A stretch of 64,000 nt of DNA, taken from the NCBI GenBank assembly GCA_902558095.1, contig CACECP010000005.1:1-64000 (forward strand), in the 5' to 3' direction. Below are positions 18,149 through 26,838 of this stretch, one piece after another. The notes under the pieces are model-generated. The model made no database searches. It was given only the letters and a program-made list of their open reading frames with translations, and was not told the origin of the DNA. Made by a program: the position numbers and the translations under genes. Source of the stretch: an uncultured SAR86 cluster bacterium. Its GTDB lineage: Bacteria; Pseudomonadota; Gammaproteobacteria; Magnimaribacterales; D2472. Numbering within the stretch: position 1 is the first letter of the stretch; each line of letters opens with the position of its first letter.

Positions 18149-18752
18149 ATTTATAGCCTTTGCTTTTTATAAATGCTGGTCGTGAAAAAAGATTTTCTGA
18201 CCATCTTTTAATATTTGGTTTTAATGCTTGCTCAATGCCAAGAGCTTGAGCTAAATTTATTGCATAACTTACACAAATATCAGCTAGAGTAAAACGGTTT
18301 GAGCATAAATACTCTTTATTTTCTAATGAGTGCTCCAGTAACTTCAATCTTGATACAAACCACCTGCTATATCCCTCTACAGCAGCATCAGCAACACCAG
18401 GTTCTTGAAATTTATATCTTAAAACAACGGTTTGAGGAAAGGTTAAAGTTGCATCAGAATGAAATAACCAATTTAAATAATTAGGATAATCTTCCTCATC
18501 TGGTCTAACTTGCAGATCGGTTGGGCCATATTTTTCAACAAAATATTGTGAAATTGCTACTGATTCTGTCATTTCTATATCACCATCAATCATATATGGT
18601 ACGGTGCCAAGAATATTTACATTTAAATATTCTTTCATAAATACCCTTGGAGGAAATGGCATCATAATTAACTCATAATCCAAGCCCATCTCTTCAGCTG
18701 TCCAAATGGGACGCATTGCTCGAGAGTTTTCAGTACCGTAAATTTTTATCAT
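18132..18752 (-). CDS. Glutathione S-transferase family protein
   Basis: A 206-residue GST. The N-terminal thioredoxin-like domain has KIYGTENSRAMRPIW, with Ser10 a likely glutathione-activating residue, VPYMIDGDIEMTESVAI (the cis-Pro and ESxAI glutathione contacts, about residues 51-67) and YFVEKYG. The helical C-terminal domain has the FTLADICVSYAI N-capping box near residue 154. It would conjugate or reduce small electrophiles in the cytosol. Its stop codon region overlaps the start of the msr fusion gene by 17 bp, so the two probably share a transcript and an oxidative-stress theme. It diverges from the carboxylase operon across 93 bp. Confidence 0.9.
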   Translation of the reverse strand: MIKIYGTENSRAMRPIWTAEEMGLDYELIMMPFPPRVFMKEYLNVNILGTVPYMIDGDIEMTESVAISQYFVEKYGPTDLQVRPDEEDYPNYLNWLFHSDATLTFPQTVVLRYKFQEPGVADAAVEGYSRWFVSRLKLLEHSLENKEYLCSNRFTLADICVSYAINLAQALGIEQALKPNIKRWSENLFSRPAFIKSKGYKYEENK

Positions 18753-18845
18753 TTTTTTAATACGTGGAATTTGTATTTTACATCTTATAATTGGTAATAT
18801 TAACGATATTATATTACCATTAAGATTAATTTAGATATTAAAACT

Positions 18846-20507
18846 ATGAAACAAAAAAATATTGCGCCAAAGTTAAAATCAAATTTGGACATTAAATCTA
18901 AACAATACGTTAAAAACAAAGAAATGATGCTTGATAAGCTTAAATTTCTTGATGGGCTTCTTGATCTTGCTGAAATTGGTGGGGGCATGCATCATCATGA
19001 GCGCTTGGCAAAAAGAGGAAAAATGCCTGTTAGAGAAAGAGTTATAAATGTCTTGGATGATGATAGTCCATTCCTTGAAATTCAACCATTTGCAGCCTAT
19101 GGAACAAATAACTATAACGTAGGTGGTGGATGCGTATCTGGAGTAGGTATTATATCTGGAGTTGAATGTGTAATATTTGCAAATGATCCAACCGTAAAAG
19201 CTGGTGCGATGACAGTTTATGTTGGTGAGAAATGGAAAAGAGCGAAAGAAATTTCAAGAGAAAATAAAATTCCTTTTATTAGTTTTGTAGAATCTGCTGG
19301 GGGTGATCTTAGTGTCTCAAATTCTAATGAAGGTAACAATCCACCAATAGCACCTACACTGCAACAAGGTCATTTTGCATCAACTGGAAGATTCTTCTAC
19401 GAAATGACAGAACTATCAAAATTAAGAATACCAGTTATATCTGTTGTTTTTGGATCATCTACAGCTGGTGGTGCTTATCAACCTGGTATGTCTGATTACA
19501 ACATTTTTATTAAAGATCAATCAAAGGCATTTCTAGCAGGTCCTCCTCTTGTAAAAATGGCAACTGGTGAAGAGTCTGATGACGAGACTCTTGGAGGGGC
19601 TCAGATGCATTCTGAAGTCTCCGGTCTATCAGATTATTTAGCAGAAGATGAGATGGATGCACTAAGGATATGCAGAGAGGTTGTCTCTCATCTTAATTGG
19701 TCAAAAAATGGCCCTGAGCCAAGAATAAAATCTTCTGAACCTATTTATGATAAAGAAGAGTTATTGGGAATTTTAAGTGAAGATTTAAAATCAGCTGTTG
19801 ATATAAAAGAAATAATAGCTAGATTTGTTGATGGTTCTCGATTTGAAGAATTTAAACCTTTATATGGCTCATCTTTGGTATGTGGTTGGGCTAGTGTTCA
19901 TGGATATCAAATAGGAATTATTGGTAATAATGGTCCAATTTATCCAGAATCAGCTGAAAAAGGGGCAAGCTTCATTCAACTTTGTAATAAAAGAAATATA
20001 CCATTAATTTTTTTACATAATGTTACTGGTTTTCTCGTTGGAAAAGATTTTGAAAGACAGGGAATAATTAAGAAAGGTTCGCAATTAATTAATGCTGTCT
20101 CCAATTCAATGGTGCCTCATATTACTTTTATTGTTGGGGCATCTTATGGAGCTGGAACATATGCTATGTCCGGAAAAGCATTCAATAATAGATTTACCTT
20201 CTTGTGGCCTACAGCAAAGATTGCGGTAATGGGTCCAGAACAGATGGCTGGGGTTATGTCAATCGTAAGAAAAGCAAAAGCAAAAAGAGATGGAAAGGCT
20301 TTTGATGAAAAAGCTGACGAGCAGTTAAAAATAATGGTGGTAGATTATCTTGAAAAATTATCTCATGGCCTAGTTGCAAGCAGCATGCTTACAGATGATG
20401 GAATTATTGATCCTAGGGATACTAGAGATGTAATAGGTTTTTGCTTATCTATAGTTAGCAATAATGAGATTGAAGGTGCAAAAGAATACGGAGTATTTAG
20501 ATTATGA
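18846..20507 (+). CDS. Acyl-CoA carboxylase carboxyltransferase (beta) subunit, AtuC/MccB-like
   Basis: A 553-residue biotin-dependent carboxyltransferase of the methylcrotonyl/geranyl-CoA carboxylase class. The two crotonase-like halves each give an oxyanion loop: FGSSTAGGAYQPGMSD (residues 202-217) and VGASYGAGTYAMSGKAF (about 436-452). GPPLVKMATGEE lies between. It moves the carboxyl group from carboxybiotin to an acyl-CoA gamma or alpha carbon. The gene overlaps the biotin carboxylase gene by 4 bp and precedes a TetR and an AtuA-like gene, which argues for geranyl-CoA-type or another branched substrate rather than acetyl-CoA. The aromatic triplet FFY (183-185) sits in the region thought to set substrate size. 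Confidence 0.88.
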   Translation: MKQKNIAPKLKSNLDIKSKQYVKNKEMMLDKLKFLDGLLDLAEIGGGMHHHERLAKRGKMPVRERVINVLDDDSPFLEIQPFAAYGTNNYNVGGGCVSGVGIISGVECVIFANDPTVKAGAMTVYVGEKWKRAKEISRENKIPFISFVESAGGDLSVSNSNEGNNPPIAPTLQQGHFASTGRFFYEMTELSKLRIPVISVVFGSSTAGGAYQPGMSDYNIFIKDQSKAFLAGPPLVKMATGEESDDETLGGAQMHSEVSGLSDYLAEDEMDALRICREVVSHLNWSKNGPEPRIKSSEPIYDKEELLGILSEDLKSAVDIKEIIARFVDGSRFEEFKPLYGSSLVCGWASVHGYQIGIIGNNGPIYPESAEKGASFIQLCNKRNIPLIFLHNVTGFLVGKDFERQGIIKKGSQLINAVSNSMVPHITFIVGASYGAGTYAMSGKAFNNRFTFLWPTAKIAVMGPEQMAGVMSIVRKAKAKRDGKAFDEKADEQLKIMVVDYLEKLSHGLVASSMLTDDGIIDPRDTRDVIGFCLSIVSNNEIEGAKEYGVFRL

Positions 20508-22426
20508 TTTTTAATTCTTTACTCATTGCTAACAGAGGAGAAATTGCGTGCAGGATAATAAAAACTGCAAAAGAGATGGGAATAAGGTCTATTGCTGTTT
20601 ATGTTGATGCTGATAAAGATGCACTATTTGTTAAAGAAGCTGACGAATCTATAAGGCTAGATGATGGTGGTTATTTAGATTCTAAAGAAATTATAAGTGC
20701 AGCTAAAAAATCAGGTGCTCAAGCAATACATCCTGGATATGGGTTCTTATCAGAGAATGCCTCTTTTGCAAGAAAAGTAAAAAAAGAGGGTATTGTTTGG
20801 GTTGGGCCCTCTCCGCATGTAATATCAGTAATGGGTGATAAATTAAAAGCAAAAGAGCTCGCTATAAAAGCTAATGTGCCTACCCTTCCAATGACTTCAA
20901 AACCTTCTGAGGCAAAGACCATAGGCTATCCATTACTAATAAAAGCTGCTGCTGGAGGTGGTGGCAAAGGTATGCGAATTGTTGAAAAAGAAAAAGATTT
21001 GAAAGAATCTATTTCAAGTGCTCAAAGGGAAGCAAAAAATGGTTTTAACGATGACAGAATATTCATTGAAAGATACGTTGAAAAATCTAGACATATAGAA
21101 ATTCAAATTCTTGGAGATTCAAATGGGAATGTAGTTCACCTTGGTGAGAGAGAATGCTCAATTCAAAGAAGACATCAAAAAATTATTGAAGAATCTCCTT
21201 CTCCTAGAATTTCTAAAGATACTAGAAAAAAAATGGGGGAAGCTGCTGTAAAGCTAGCTAAAAAAATTAAATATGAATCCGCTGGAACTGTCGAATTTCT
21301 TTTTGATGATAAAACTGAAGAATTTTGGTTCTTAGAAGTCAATACTAGATTACAGGTAGAACACCCCGTTACCGAAGAAGTTACCGGTATTGATTTAGTA
21401 TGTGAACAACTAAAAATTGCAAGAGGTGAAACATTGGGCTTCAATCAAAATGAAATATCATTTAGTGGTTCCTCTATAGAAGCTAGGCTTTATGCTGAAG
21501 ATCCCAACAATGAATTTCTTCCTGAAATTGGGACATTAATTGCATTTGAAAAAAGCAAATCTGCTGATGCTAGATGGGACACAGGCGTGATGAAAGGTAC
21601 TATTGTGGGTACTGATTTTGATCCCATGCTTGCAAAAGTTATTTCATTTGCACCTAATAGAATAGATGCTGCTAGTAAGTTAGCAAAGGCACTTGAGTCT
21701 GCGCATATTGGAGGAGTAAAAACAAATAGAGATTTTTTGATCAACTGCTTAAAATCTCCTGAGTTTATTAAAGGCAATACCACTACTGATTTTATTGAAA
21801 GAGTTAATCCGAATAGAAAATTAATAATAGACAAGGATGGATTAAATCATGTGACTGCCATTGCAGCTCTATGGATTCAAATGAAAAATAGAAATGAGGC
21901 CAAAGTTGCAAAATTTATGCCAACTGGATGGACAAATGGAAGGCTGCCAAAACAAAAAATAATATTTGAATATGAAGGTCAAGAACTAAAAGTTGAATAT
22001 ATTCAAGATAGAAATGGTCAGTTTATTTTTTCAGACAATAAAATTGGACAAATTTATTCCTCAGATAACGACACAATTGATGTTATGTACGATGGCAAAA
22101 GGCATTCTTCAAAAATAACTTTATCTGGAAGTAATATCCTAGTACATATGCCTTTTGGAGATGTATTATTATTTATAAAACCAAAATTCAAGATTCCTGG
22201 ATTGGAGGTTGCAGCTGGTGGACTTGTAGCCCCAATGCCAGGAAAGGTTATTGATATAAAAGTAAAAAAAGGTAAAAAAGTAAAAGCTGGTGATACTCTC
22301 GTTATTCTTGAGGCTATGAAAATGGAACATTCTATTAAAGCATCAGAAAACGGTGTAGTTTCTGAACTTTTAATTTCAATAAACGATCAAGTTGAAAATG
22401 GCGCTCTTCTTATGGTGGTTAAGTAA
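20504..22426 (+). CDS. Acyl-CoA carboxylase biotin carboxylase/carrier (alpha) subunit
   Basis: A 640-residue alpha subunit that carboxylates its own biotin with ATP and bicarbonate. The biotin carboxylase part (about residues 1-450) has LLIANRGEIACRII, the ATP loop KAAAGGGGKGMRIV (about 147-160), the ERDCSIQRR-like GERECSIQRRHQK and EFLEVNTRLQVEHPVTE-type metal site. A linker domain follows. The C-terminal biotin carrier domain has EAMKMEH with the biotin attachment site Lys606. The gene overlaps its carboxyltransferase partner by 4 bp (ATGA), fixing subunit coupling. This layout is shared by methylcrotonyl-, geranyl- and propionyl-CoA carboxylases, so the substrate must come from context. 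Confidence 0.92.
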   Translation: MIFNSLLIANRGEIACRIIKTAKEMGIRSIAVYVDADKDALFVKEADESIRLDDGGYLDSKEIISAAKKSGAQAIHPGYGFLSENASFARKVKKEGIVWVGPSPHVISVMGDKLKAKELAIKANVPTLPMTSKPSEAKTIGYPLLIKAAAGGGGKGMRIVEKEKDLKESISSAQREAKNGFNDDRIFIERYVEKSRHIEIQILGDSNGNVVHLGERECSIQRRHQKIIEESPSPRISKDTRKKMGEAAVKLAKKIKYESAGTVEFLFDDKTEEFWFLEVNTRLQVEHPVTEEVTGIDLVCEQLKIARGETLGFNQNEISFSGSSIEARLYAEDPNNEFLPEIGTLIAFEKSKSADARWDTGVMKGTIVGTDFDPMLAKVISFAPNRIDAASKLAKALESAHIGGVKTNRDFLINCLKSPEFIKGNTTTDFIERVNPNRKLIIDKDGLNHVTAIAALWIQMKNRNEAKVAKFMPTGWTNGRLPKQKIIFEYEGQELKVEYIQDRNGQFIFSDNKIGQIYSSDNDTIDVMYDGKRHSSKITLSGSNILVHMPFGDVLLFIKPKFKIPGLEVAAGGLVAPMPGKVIDIKVKKGKKVKAGDTLVILEAMKMEHSIKASENGVVSELLISINDQVENGALLMVVK

Positions 22427-22429
22427 TTA

Positions 22430-23038
22430 ATGATGCAAAAGGTTGAATATCAAAATAATTTAACAAATAAAAGGACAAAAATTTACACAAAAAAGCATCA
22501 TGAAACTATTGAAGATCTTGAGAAATTGCTTGAAAAAGGAGTTCCTGATTTAACAATGTCTGAGATTGCTTCAAAATTAAAAATTTCACTAAGAACTTTA
22601 TACGAAATCGCTCCAAGCAAAGATCAGCTTATATTAATGACAATGGATAATATTTTAAAAAGACTGGGTAAACATGCTCTTGATTCAGTATCAAATATTC
22701 AATCTCCAATAGAAAAATTGGAACAATATTTAATCATAGTAAATCAAGCTGTAGGTCCTAAATTCAATATTTTTTTAAAAGATATTGAAAAAATTAATGG
22801 CTCAAAAAAAATGGCAGACTATCATGAAAATTTTATTTCTAACTACACACAAAAATTGTTGGATGATGCAGTTAAAATAAATGAAATAAAAAAAATTGAT
22901 ACAAAAGCATTTTCAATACTTTTAGGTGGTATAGGGAGAGAGTTTTTAAAAGAAAAAAATAGATTTTTAATTAGCAATTCTCCAGAAGAATCTGCAAACT
23001 CAATAACCAGCATTATTTTAAACGGCATAAAAAACTAA
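22430..23038 (+). CDS. TetR-family regulator within the carboxylase operon
   Basis: A 202-residue repressor-like protein. The N-terminal helix-turn-helix lies at about residues 40-62 (MSEIASKLKISLRTLYEIAPSKDQLI), with the TLYxxxPSKDxL recognition-helix pattern of TetR proteins. The C-terminal helical ligand domain (about 75-200) is unlike any I can place. It lies 3 bp after the biotin carboxylase gene and its stop is followed at once by the AtuA-like gene, so it is inside the operon. A local regulator that senses an acyl-CoA or free acid of the pathway is a sensible guess, as AtuR does for terpene genes in Pseudomonas. No operator was identified. Confidence 0.85.
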   Translation: MMQKVEYQNNLTNKRTKIYTKKHHETIEDLEKLLEKGVPDLTMSEIASKLKISLRTLYEIAPSKDQLILMTMDNILKRLGKHALDSVSNIQSPIEKLEQYLIIVNQAVGPKFNIFLKDIEKINGSKKMADYHENFISNYTQKLLDDAVKINEIKKIDTKAFSILLGGIGREFLKEKNRFLISNSPEESANSITSIILNGIKN

Positions 23039-24811
23039 ATGAGTAAAGAGGTTATAAAAATTGCTAATTGTAGTGGTTACTATGGTGACAAATTATCTGC
23101 AGCCAAAGAATTGGTGGATGGAGGGCCAATTGATGTGCTTACTGGAGATTACTTAGCAGAACTTACAATGGCAATTTTATATGGTCAAAAAATTCAAAGA
23201 GGTGAAGATAAAGGATATGTTGGTACATTTTTGAAACAAATTAAAGATGTAGCAGCTAGTTGTAAAGAGAAGAATATCAAAATTGTAAGTAATGCAGGTG
23301 GACTTAACCCAAGCTCAATGGCACATGAGATTGAACAAATTTTGAATGATTTATCTATAGACCTAAAGGTTGCTTACATTGATGGTGATGATTTAATGCC
23401 AAGAATGAGTGAGCTTCAAGAAAACGGTGAAAGTTTCATAAATATTGAAAAAGAAATAGCCTTATATGAATCGGGTTGTAATCCTTTAACTGCAAATGCT
23501 TACTTGGGTGCCTGGGGAATTAAAGAAGCTCTAGATAATAATGCAGATATTGTTGTTTGTCCTAGAGTAACAGATGCTGCTGTGGTAATTGGTCCTGCTG
23601 CATGGAAGTTCAATTGGCAAAGAGATGATTATGATTCGCTCGCTGGAGCCTTAGCTGCAGGTCATATTATAGAGTGTGGATGTCAAGCAACGGGTGGTAA
23701 TTATGCTTTTTTTAAAGAAATCAAAAGTTTTGATAATGTGGGATATCCGATTGCAGAAATTCAAAAGGACGGAAGTTTTTATATTACAAAACATCCCGGG
23801 ACTGGAGGCCTAGTGTCAAAAGGCACTGTTACAGCTCAGCTTTTATATGAAATAAGCTCTCCGGCTTATATCAATCCAGATGTAGTGGCACATTTTGATA
23901 CATTAAAGATTAAAGATATTGAGAAAGATAGAGTATACGTATCAGGTTGCAGAGGTAGCTCGCCACCAAAAGATCATAAAGTCTGTATAAATTTATCAAG
24001 TGGGTTTAGAAATGGAATGGAGATTATTCTCACAGGTCTTGATATAGAAGAAAAAGCAAAAGTATTTACAAATACATTATTTAATTCAGTCGGAGGTAAA
24101 GAGCAATTTGATGAAGTATCGATTAAGCTTCACAGAACAGATAAAGATGATGCTAAAACAAATGAAGAGGCAATGGCTTCATTAGCAATATCGGTAAAAT
24201 CTAAAGATCCTGATTTAGTGGGTAGACTTTTTAGTGCCAAAATTATTGAACTCGCGTTATCAAATATACCTGGGTTCTTTGCACAAGGCAGTGTTAAATC
24301 TAGCGGTCCAGTAATTAAGTATTGGCCTGCTCTTATAAATAGTAAATATATAAAAGAAATAGTGCATATTAATGGAAAAAATATAGAGGTGATACCAACT
24401 AGCCAATTAAACCTTGAAGATATTTATTATCAAAAAGAGCCAATCAAGATTGAAAAAATTGATATCAAAGATGAAAAAGAAATATATTTTGGTGAGATAT
24501 TTGGAACCAGATCTGGTGATAAAGGTGGTTGCGCAAATCTAGGAGTATGGGCTAAGAATTCTCAAACTTTTTCATTTTTATATAATTTTTTGACTATAGA
24601 TAGGCTGAAAGATTTATTACCTGATCTGAGAGAATTTAAAATTGAAAGATATGAATTATCAAATATAAAATCTCTTAATTTCTATATTTATGACATATTA
24701 CAAGACGGTGTTTCTTCTAATGATAGAAAAGATGGTCAGGCTAAATCATTAGGTGAATATTTAAGGGCCAAAAAAATAAAAGTTCCTCAAAGCATAATTG
24801 GAGATTTATAA
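23039..24811 (+). CDS. AtuA-like protein (DUF1446 plus C-terminal ferredoxin-fold domain)
   Basis: A 590-residue protein of the AtuA family. The DUF1446 domain (about residues 5-450) has IANCSGYYGDKLSAAKELV, GDYLAELTMAIL, VSNAGGLNPSSMA and CPRVTDAAVVIGPAAW. The separate C-terminal domain (about 485-590) has FGEIFGTRSGDKGGCANLGVWAK. AtuA is needed for growth on citronellol/geraniol in Pseudomonas; its exact reaction is not settled. The start directly follows the TetR stop codon. Its presence links the carboxylase genes to branched or isoprenoid acid breakdown, but DUF1446 proteins also occur with other carboxylases, so no symbol is assigned. Confidence 0.85.
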   Translation: MSKEVIKIANCSGYYGDKLSAAKELVDGGPIDVLTGDYLAELTMAILYGQKIQRGEDKGYVGTFLKQIKDVAASCKEKNIKIVSNAGGLNPSSMAHEIEQILNDLSIDLKVAYIDGDDLMPRMSELQENGESFINIEKEIALYESGCNPLTANAYLGAWGIKEALDNNADIVVCPRVTDAAVVIGPAAWKFNWQRDDYDSLAGALAAGHIIECGCQATGGNYAFFKEIKSFDNVGYPIAEIQKDGSFYITKHPGTGGLVSKGTVTAQLLYEISSPAYINPDVVAHFDTLKIKDIEKDRVYVSGCRGSSPPKDHKVCINLSSGFRNGMEIILTGLDIEEKAKVFTNTLFNSVGGKEQFDEVSIKLHRTDKDDAKTNEEAMASLAISVKSKDPDLVGRLFSAKIIELALSNIPGFFAQGSVKSSGPVIKYWPALINSKYIKEIVHINGKNIEVIPTSQLNLEDIYYQKEPIKIEKIDIKDEKEIYFGEIFGTRSGDKGGCANLGVWAKNSQTFSFLYNFLTIDRLKDLLPDLREFKIERYELSNIKSLNFYIYDILQDGVSSNDRKDGQAKSLGEYLRAKKIKVPQSIIGDL

Positions 24812-24812
24812 A

Positions 24813-25598
24813 ATGAAAAAACTTTCTTTAGAAGGCCTGAAATTCTCAGCTACAAAGATAAACATAAAAAATAAAATCATGACAATCACACTTGATAGGC
24901 CTGAAAAAAAGAATGCTTTAAATAACGTAATGATGAATGAGATTAACTATGCATTAGCTTATGCAAAACAAGAAAAAGCTATAAGAGTAGTTATTTTTGC
25001 AGCTAATGGTGATGTTTTTTGTGCAGGTGCAGATTTATCAAGAACAGATAGTGATTCCAATGTTCCTAAGCTTGAAAATTCAGATGATATAAGCCTCTCT
25101 TTAAGACATCTTTATAAACCTGTAATATGTAAGATTCAAGGGCCAGTTCTTGCCGGTGCTCTTTTGATTGTAGCTAATTCTACTCATGCGATTGCGATTA
25201 ATGAAGCAACTTTTTCAGCACCAGAAATTCATAGGGGATTATGGCCGTTTATGGTTATGGCAGGTTTATTCAGAGTAATGCCCAAAAGAGCAGGACTTGA
25301 CTTTATCATGAGGGGTAAACCGATTGATTCAAAAAAAGCTGAGGAATGGGGTCTAATTAATGAATCTGTTAAAAAAGAGGAAATTGATAAAAAAGTTGAT
25401 AAACTAGCAATGGAACTTGCAAGTTTAGCTCCAGAGACAATGAAATTTGGTCTCGAGGCTTACGAAAAACAAGATTCAAAAAGCTTTGACGAAGCACTTC
25501 CTTATTTAAAAAAACAAATAGCAAAATGTTTTGAAGGAGAGGATGCAAAAGAAGGCATATCAGCTTTTCTTGAAAAAAGAAAACCAAATTGGGATTAA
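24813..25598 (+). CDS. Enoyl-CoA hydratase/isomerase family protein
   Basis: A crotonase-fold protein of 261 residues from the ATG at 24813, which lies just after the AtuA-like stop at 24811; an earlier TTG would overlap that gene and is less likely. Signature parts are LDRPEKKNALNNVMM (about residue 25), AANGDVFCAGADLS forming the first oxyanion loop (about 63-76), and KIQGPVLAGALLIVANSTHAI (about 106). The second active-site glutamate region reads APEIHRGLWPF. It probably hydrates the carboxylated enoyl-CoA, as AtuE or LiuC would. In-operon position supports that role; the precise substrate does not follow from sequence. Confidence 0.88.
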   Translation: MKKLSLEGLKFSATKINIKNKIMTITLDRPEKKNALNNVMMNEINYALAYAKQEKAIRVVIFAANGDVFCAGADLSRTDSDSNVPKLENSDDISLSLRHLYKPVICKIQGPVLAGALLIVANSTHAIAINEATFSAPEIHRGLWPFMVMAGLFRVMPKRAGLDFIMRGKPIDSKKAEEWGLINESVKKEEIDKKVDKLAMELASLAPETMKFGLEAYEKQDSKSFDEALPYLKKQIAKCFEGEDAKEGISAFLEKRKPNWD

Positions 25599-25610
25599 TT
25601 AGGTAATATT

Positions 25611-26837
25611 ATGGATTTAAATTTTGGGTCTAAATATAAAGATTTTAGAAATGAAGTAAGAGACTTTTGTAAAAAGTATTCGGGTGTTCATTTAGAGTCC
25701 TCTAAAGTTCCATTATCATCAGAGAAATCTAAATCTGGTGAAATTAAAATGAAAAGGTCAGATTGGCAAAAACTTCTTATAAAAAAAGGTTTTTTTGCTA
25801 GGTCTATCCCAAAAGAATATGGTGGTTATGGCGGCGAAATCGATCTTATTAAAAGCAGAATTATTGCAGAAGAATTTGCAAAAACAAATACACCTCCTCC
25901 AATGGGTGGCCAGGGAATTGATATGCTGGTCCCCACTCTTTTAGAGCTTGGAACTGAAGAACAAAAACAAAAATACATAGAGCCAACATTAAATGGTGAA
26001 ATTATTTGGTGCCAAGGATATTCTGAACCCAATGCTGGAAGTGATCTAGCAAGTCTTCAGACTAAAGCAGAGCTAATTAATGGTAATTGGGTTATTAACG
26101 GGCAAAAAATTTGGACAAGCACTGCTCAATATTCTCAAATGATGTTCTGTTTAGTAAGAACAGAGCCTGAAGCTCCTAAACATGCAGGAATAAGTTATAT
26201 ATTAATTCCAATGGATACTCCTGGAATTGAAATAAGGCCATTGGTGGATATGACACTAAATGCTGGATTCAACGAAGTGTTTTTCACAGATGTAACAGTC
26301 CCTGAAGAAAATATTGTTGGTAAAAGAGGAGAAGGTTGGGCTGTGGCAAATGCAACACTTGGTCATGAAAGGGGTTCACTCTCCGATCCTAATGCGATGA
26401 TGAATAGATTGAATTCGCTTATTGAAAGGATGAGGCATGAAACCATAAATGGCGAAAAAATTATTGATAATGAAGTGTATAGAGATAACTTAATGAAGAT
26501 TCAAGCTAAAGTAATTGCATTCCAATCCAATTCTTTGAGGGTTTTATCAGCAAAGTTAAATAATAACCAAGATGTAAAAATAGCTAGAATGTTACAAAAA
26601 CTTGTAGGAACAGAGCTAAGACACGAACTTGAAGGTTTCGCAGTAGATATTATGGGTGAGTTAGGCACACTCTACGAAAATAGTCCTAATTTGAGAGATG
26701 GTGGCTCGTGGCAAGTAGGATATATGTATTTTCTTGGTTTGATAATTGGTGGTGGAACAAGCCAAATACAAAAAAATATTATTTCTGAAAGAGGTCTTGG
26801 AATGCCCAAAGAACCAAAGGTTCAAAAAGGAGCTTAA
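25611..26837 (+). CDS. Acyl-CoA dehydrogenase, larger member of second pair
   Basis: A 408-residue acyl-CoA dehydrogenase. It has WCQGYSEPNAGSDLASLQTKA (residues 133-153), WTSTAQYSQMMFCLVRTEP and the tail GGGTSQIQKNIISERGLGMP. At the medium-chain catalytic position the glutamate is replaced by glycine (IIGGGTS). A glutamate is present at the alternative site, Glu253 in LGHERGS, the position used by isovaleryl-CoA and long-chain dehydrogenases. That fits a branched substrate and the carboxylase operon around it. It lies 12 bp after the hydratase gene, and the smaller partner gene begins one base after its stop. Confidence 0.9.
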   Translation: MDLNFGSKYKDFRNEVRDFCKKYSGVHLESSKVPLSSEKSKSGEIKMKRSDWQKLLIKKGFFARSIPKEYGGYGGEIDLIKSRIIAEEFAKTNTPPPMGGQGIDMLVPTLLELGTEEQKQKYIEPTLNGEIIWCQGYSEPNAGSDLASLQTKAELINGNWVINGQKIWTSTAQYSQMMFCLVRTEPEAPKHAGISYILIPMDTPGIEIRPLVDMTLNAGFNEVFFTDVTVPEENIVGKRGEGWAVANATLGHERGSLSDPNAMMNRLNSLIERMRHETINGEKIIDNEVYRDNLMKIQAKVIAFQSNSLRVLSAKLNNNQDVKIARMLQKLVGTELRHELEGFAVDIMGELGTLYENSPNLRDGGSWQVGYMYFLGLIIGGGTSQIQKNIISERGLGMPKEPKVQKGA

Positions 26838-26838
26838 A

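Noticed and set aside
18846-22426. Naming the carboxylase methylcrotonyl- or geranyl-CoA carboxylase
   Set aside because: Both share all visible motifs; the neighbouring genes fit parts of both pathways.
26746-26838. Upstream extension of the small acyl-CoA dehydrogenase into its partner gene
   Set aside because: The ATG at 26839 has AAGGAG 5 bp upstream and matches family length; the longer reading overlaps a proven gene.
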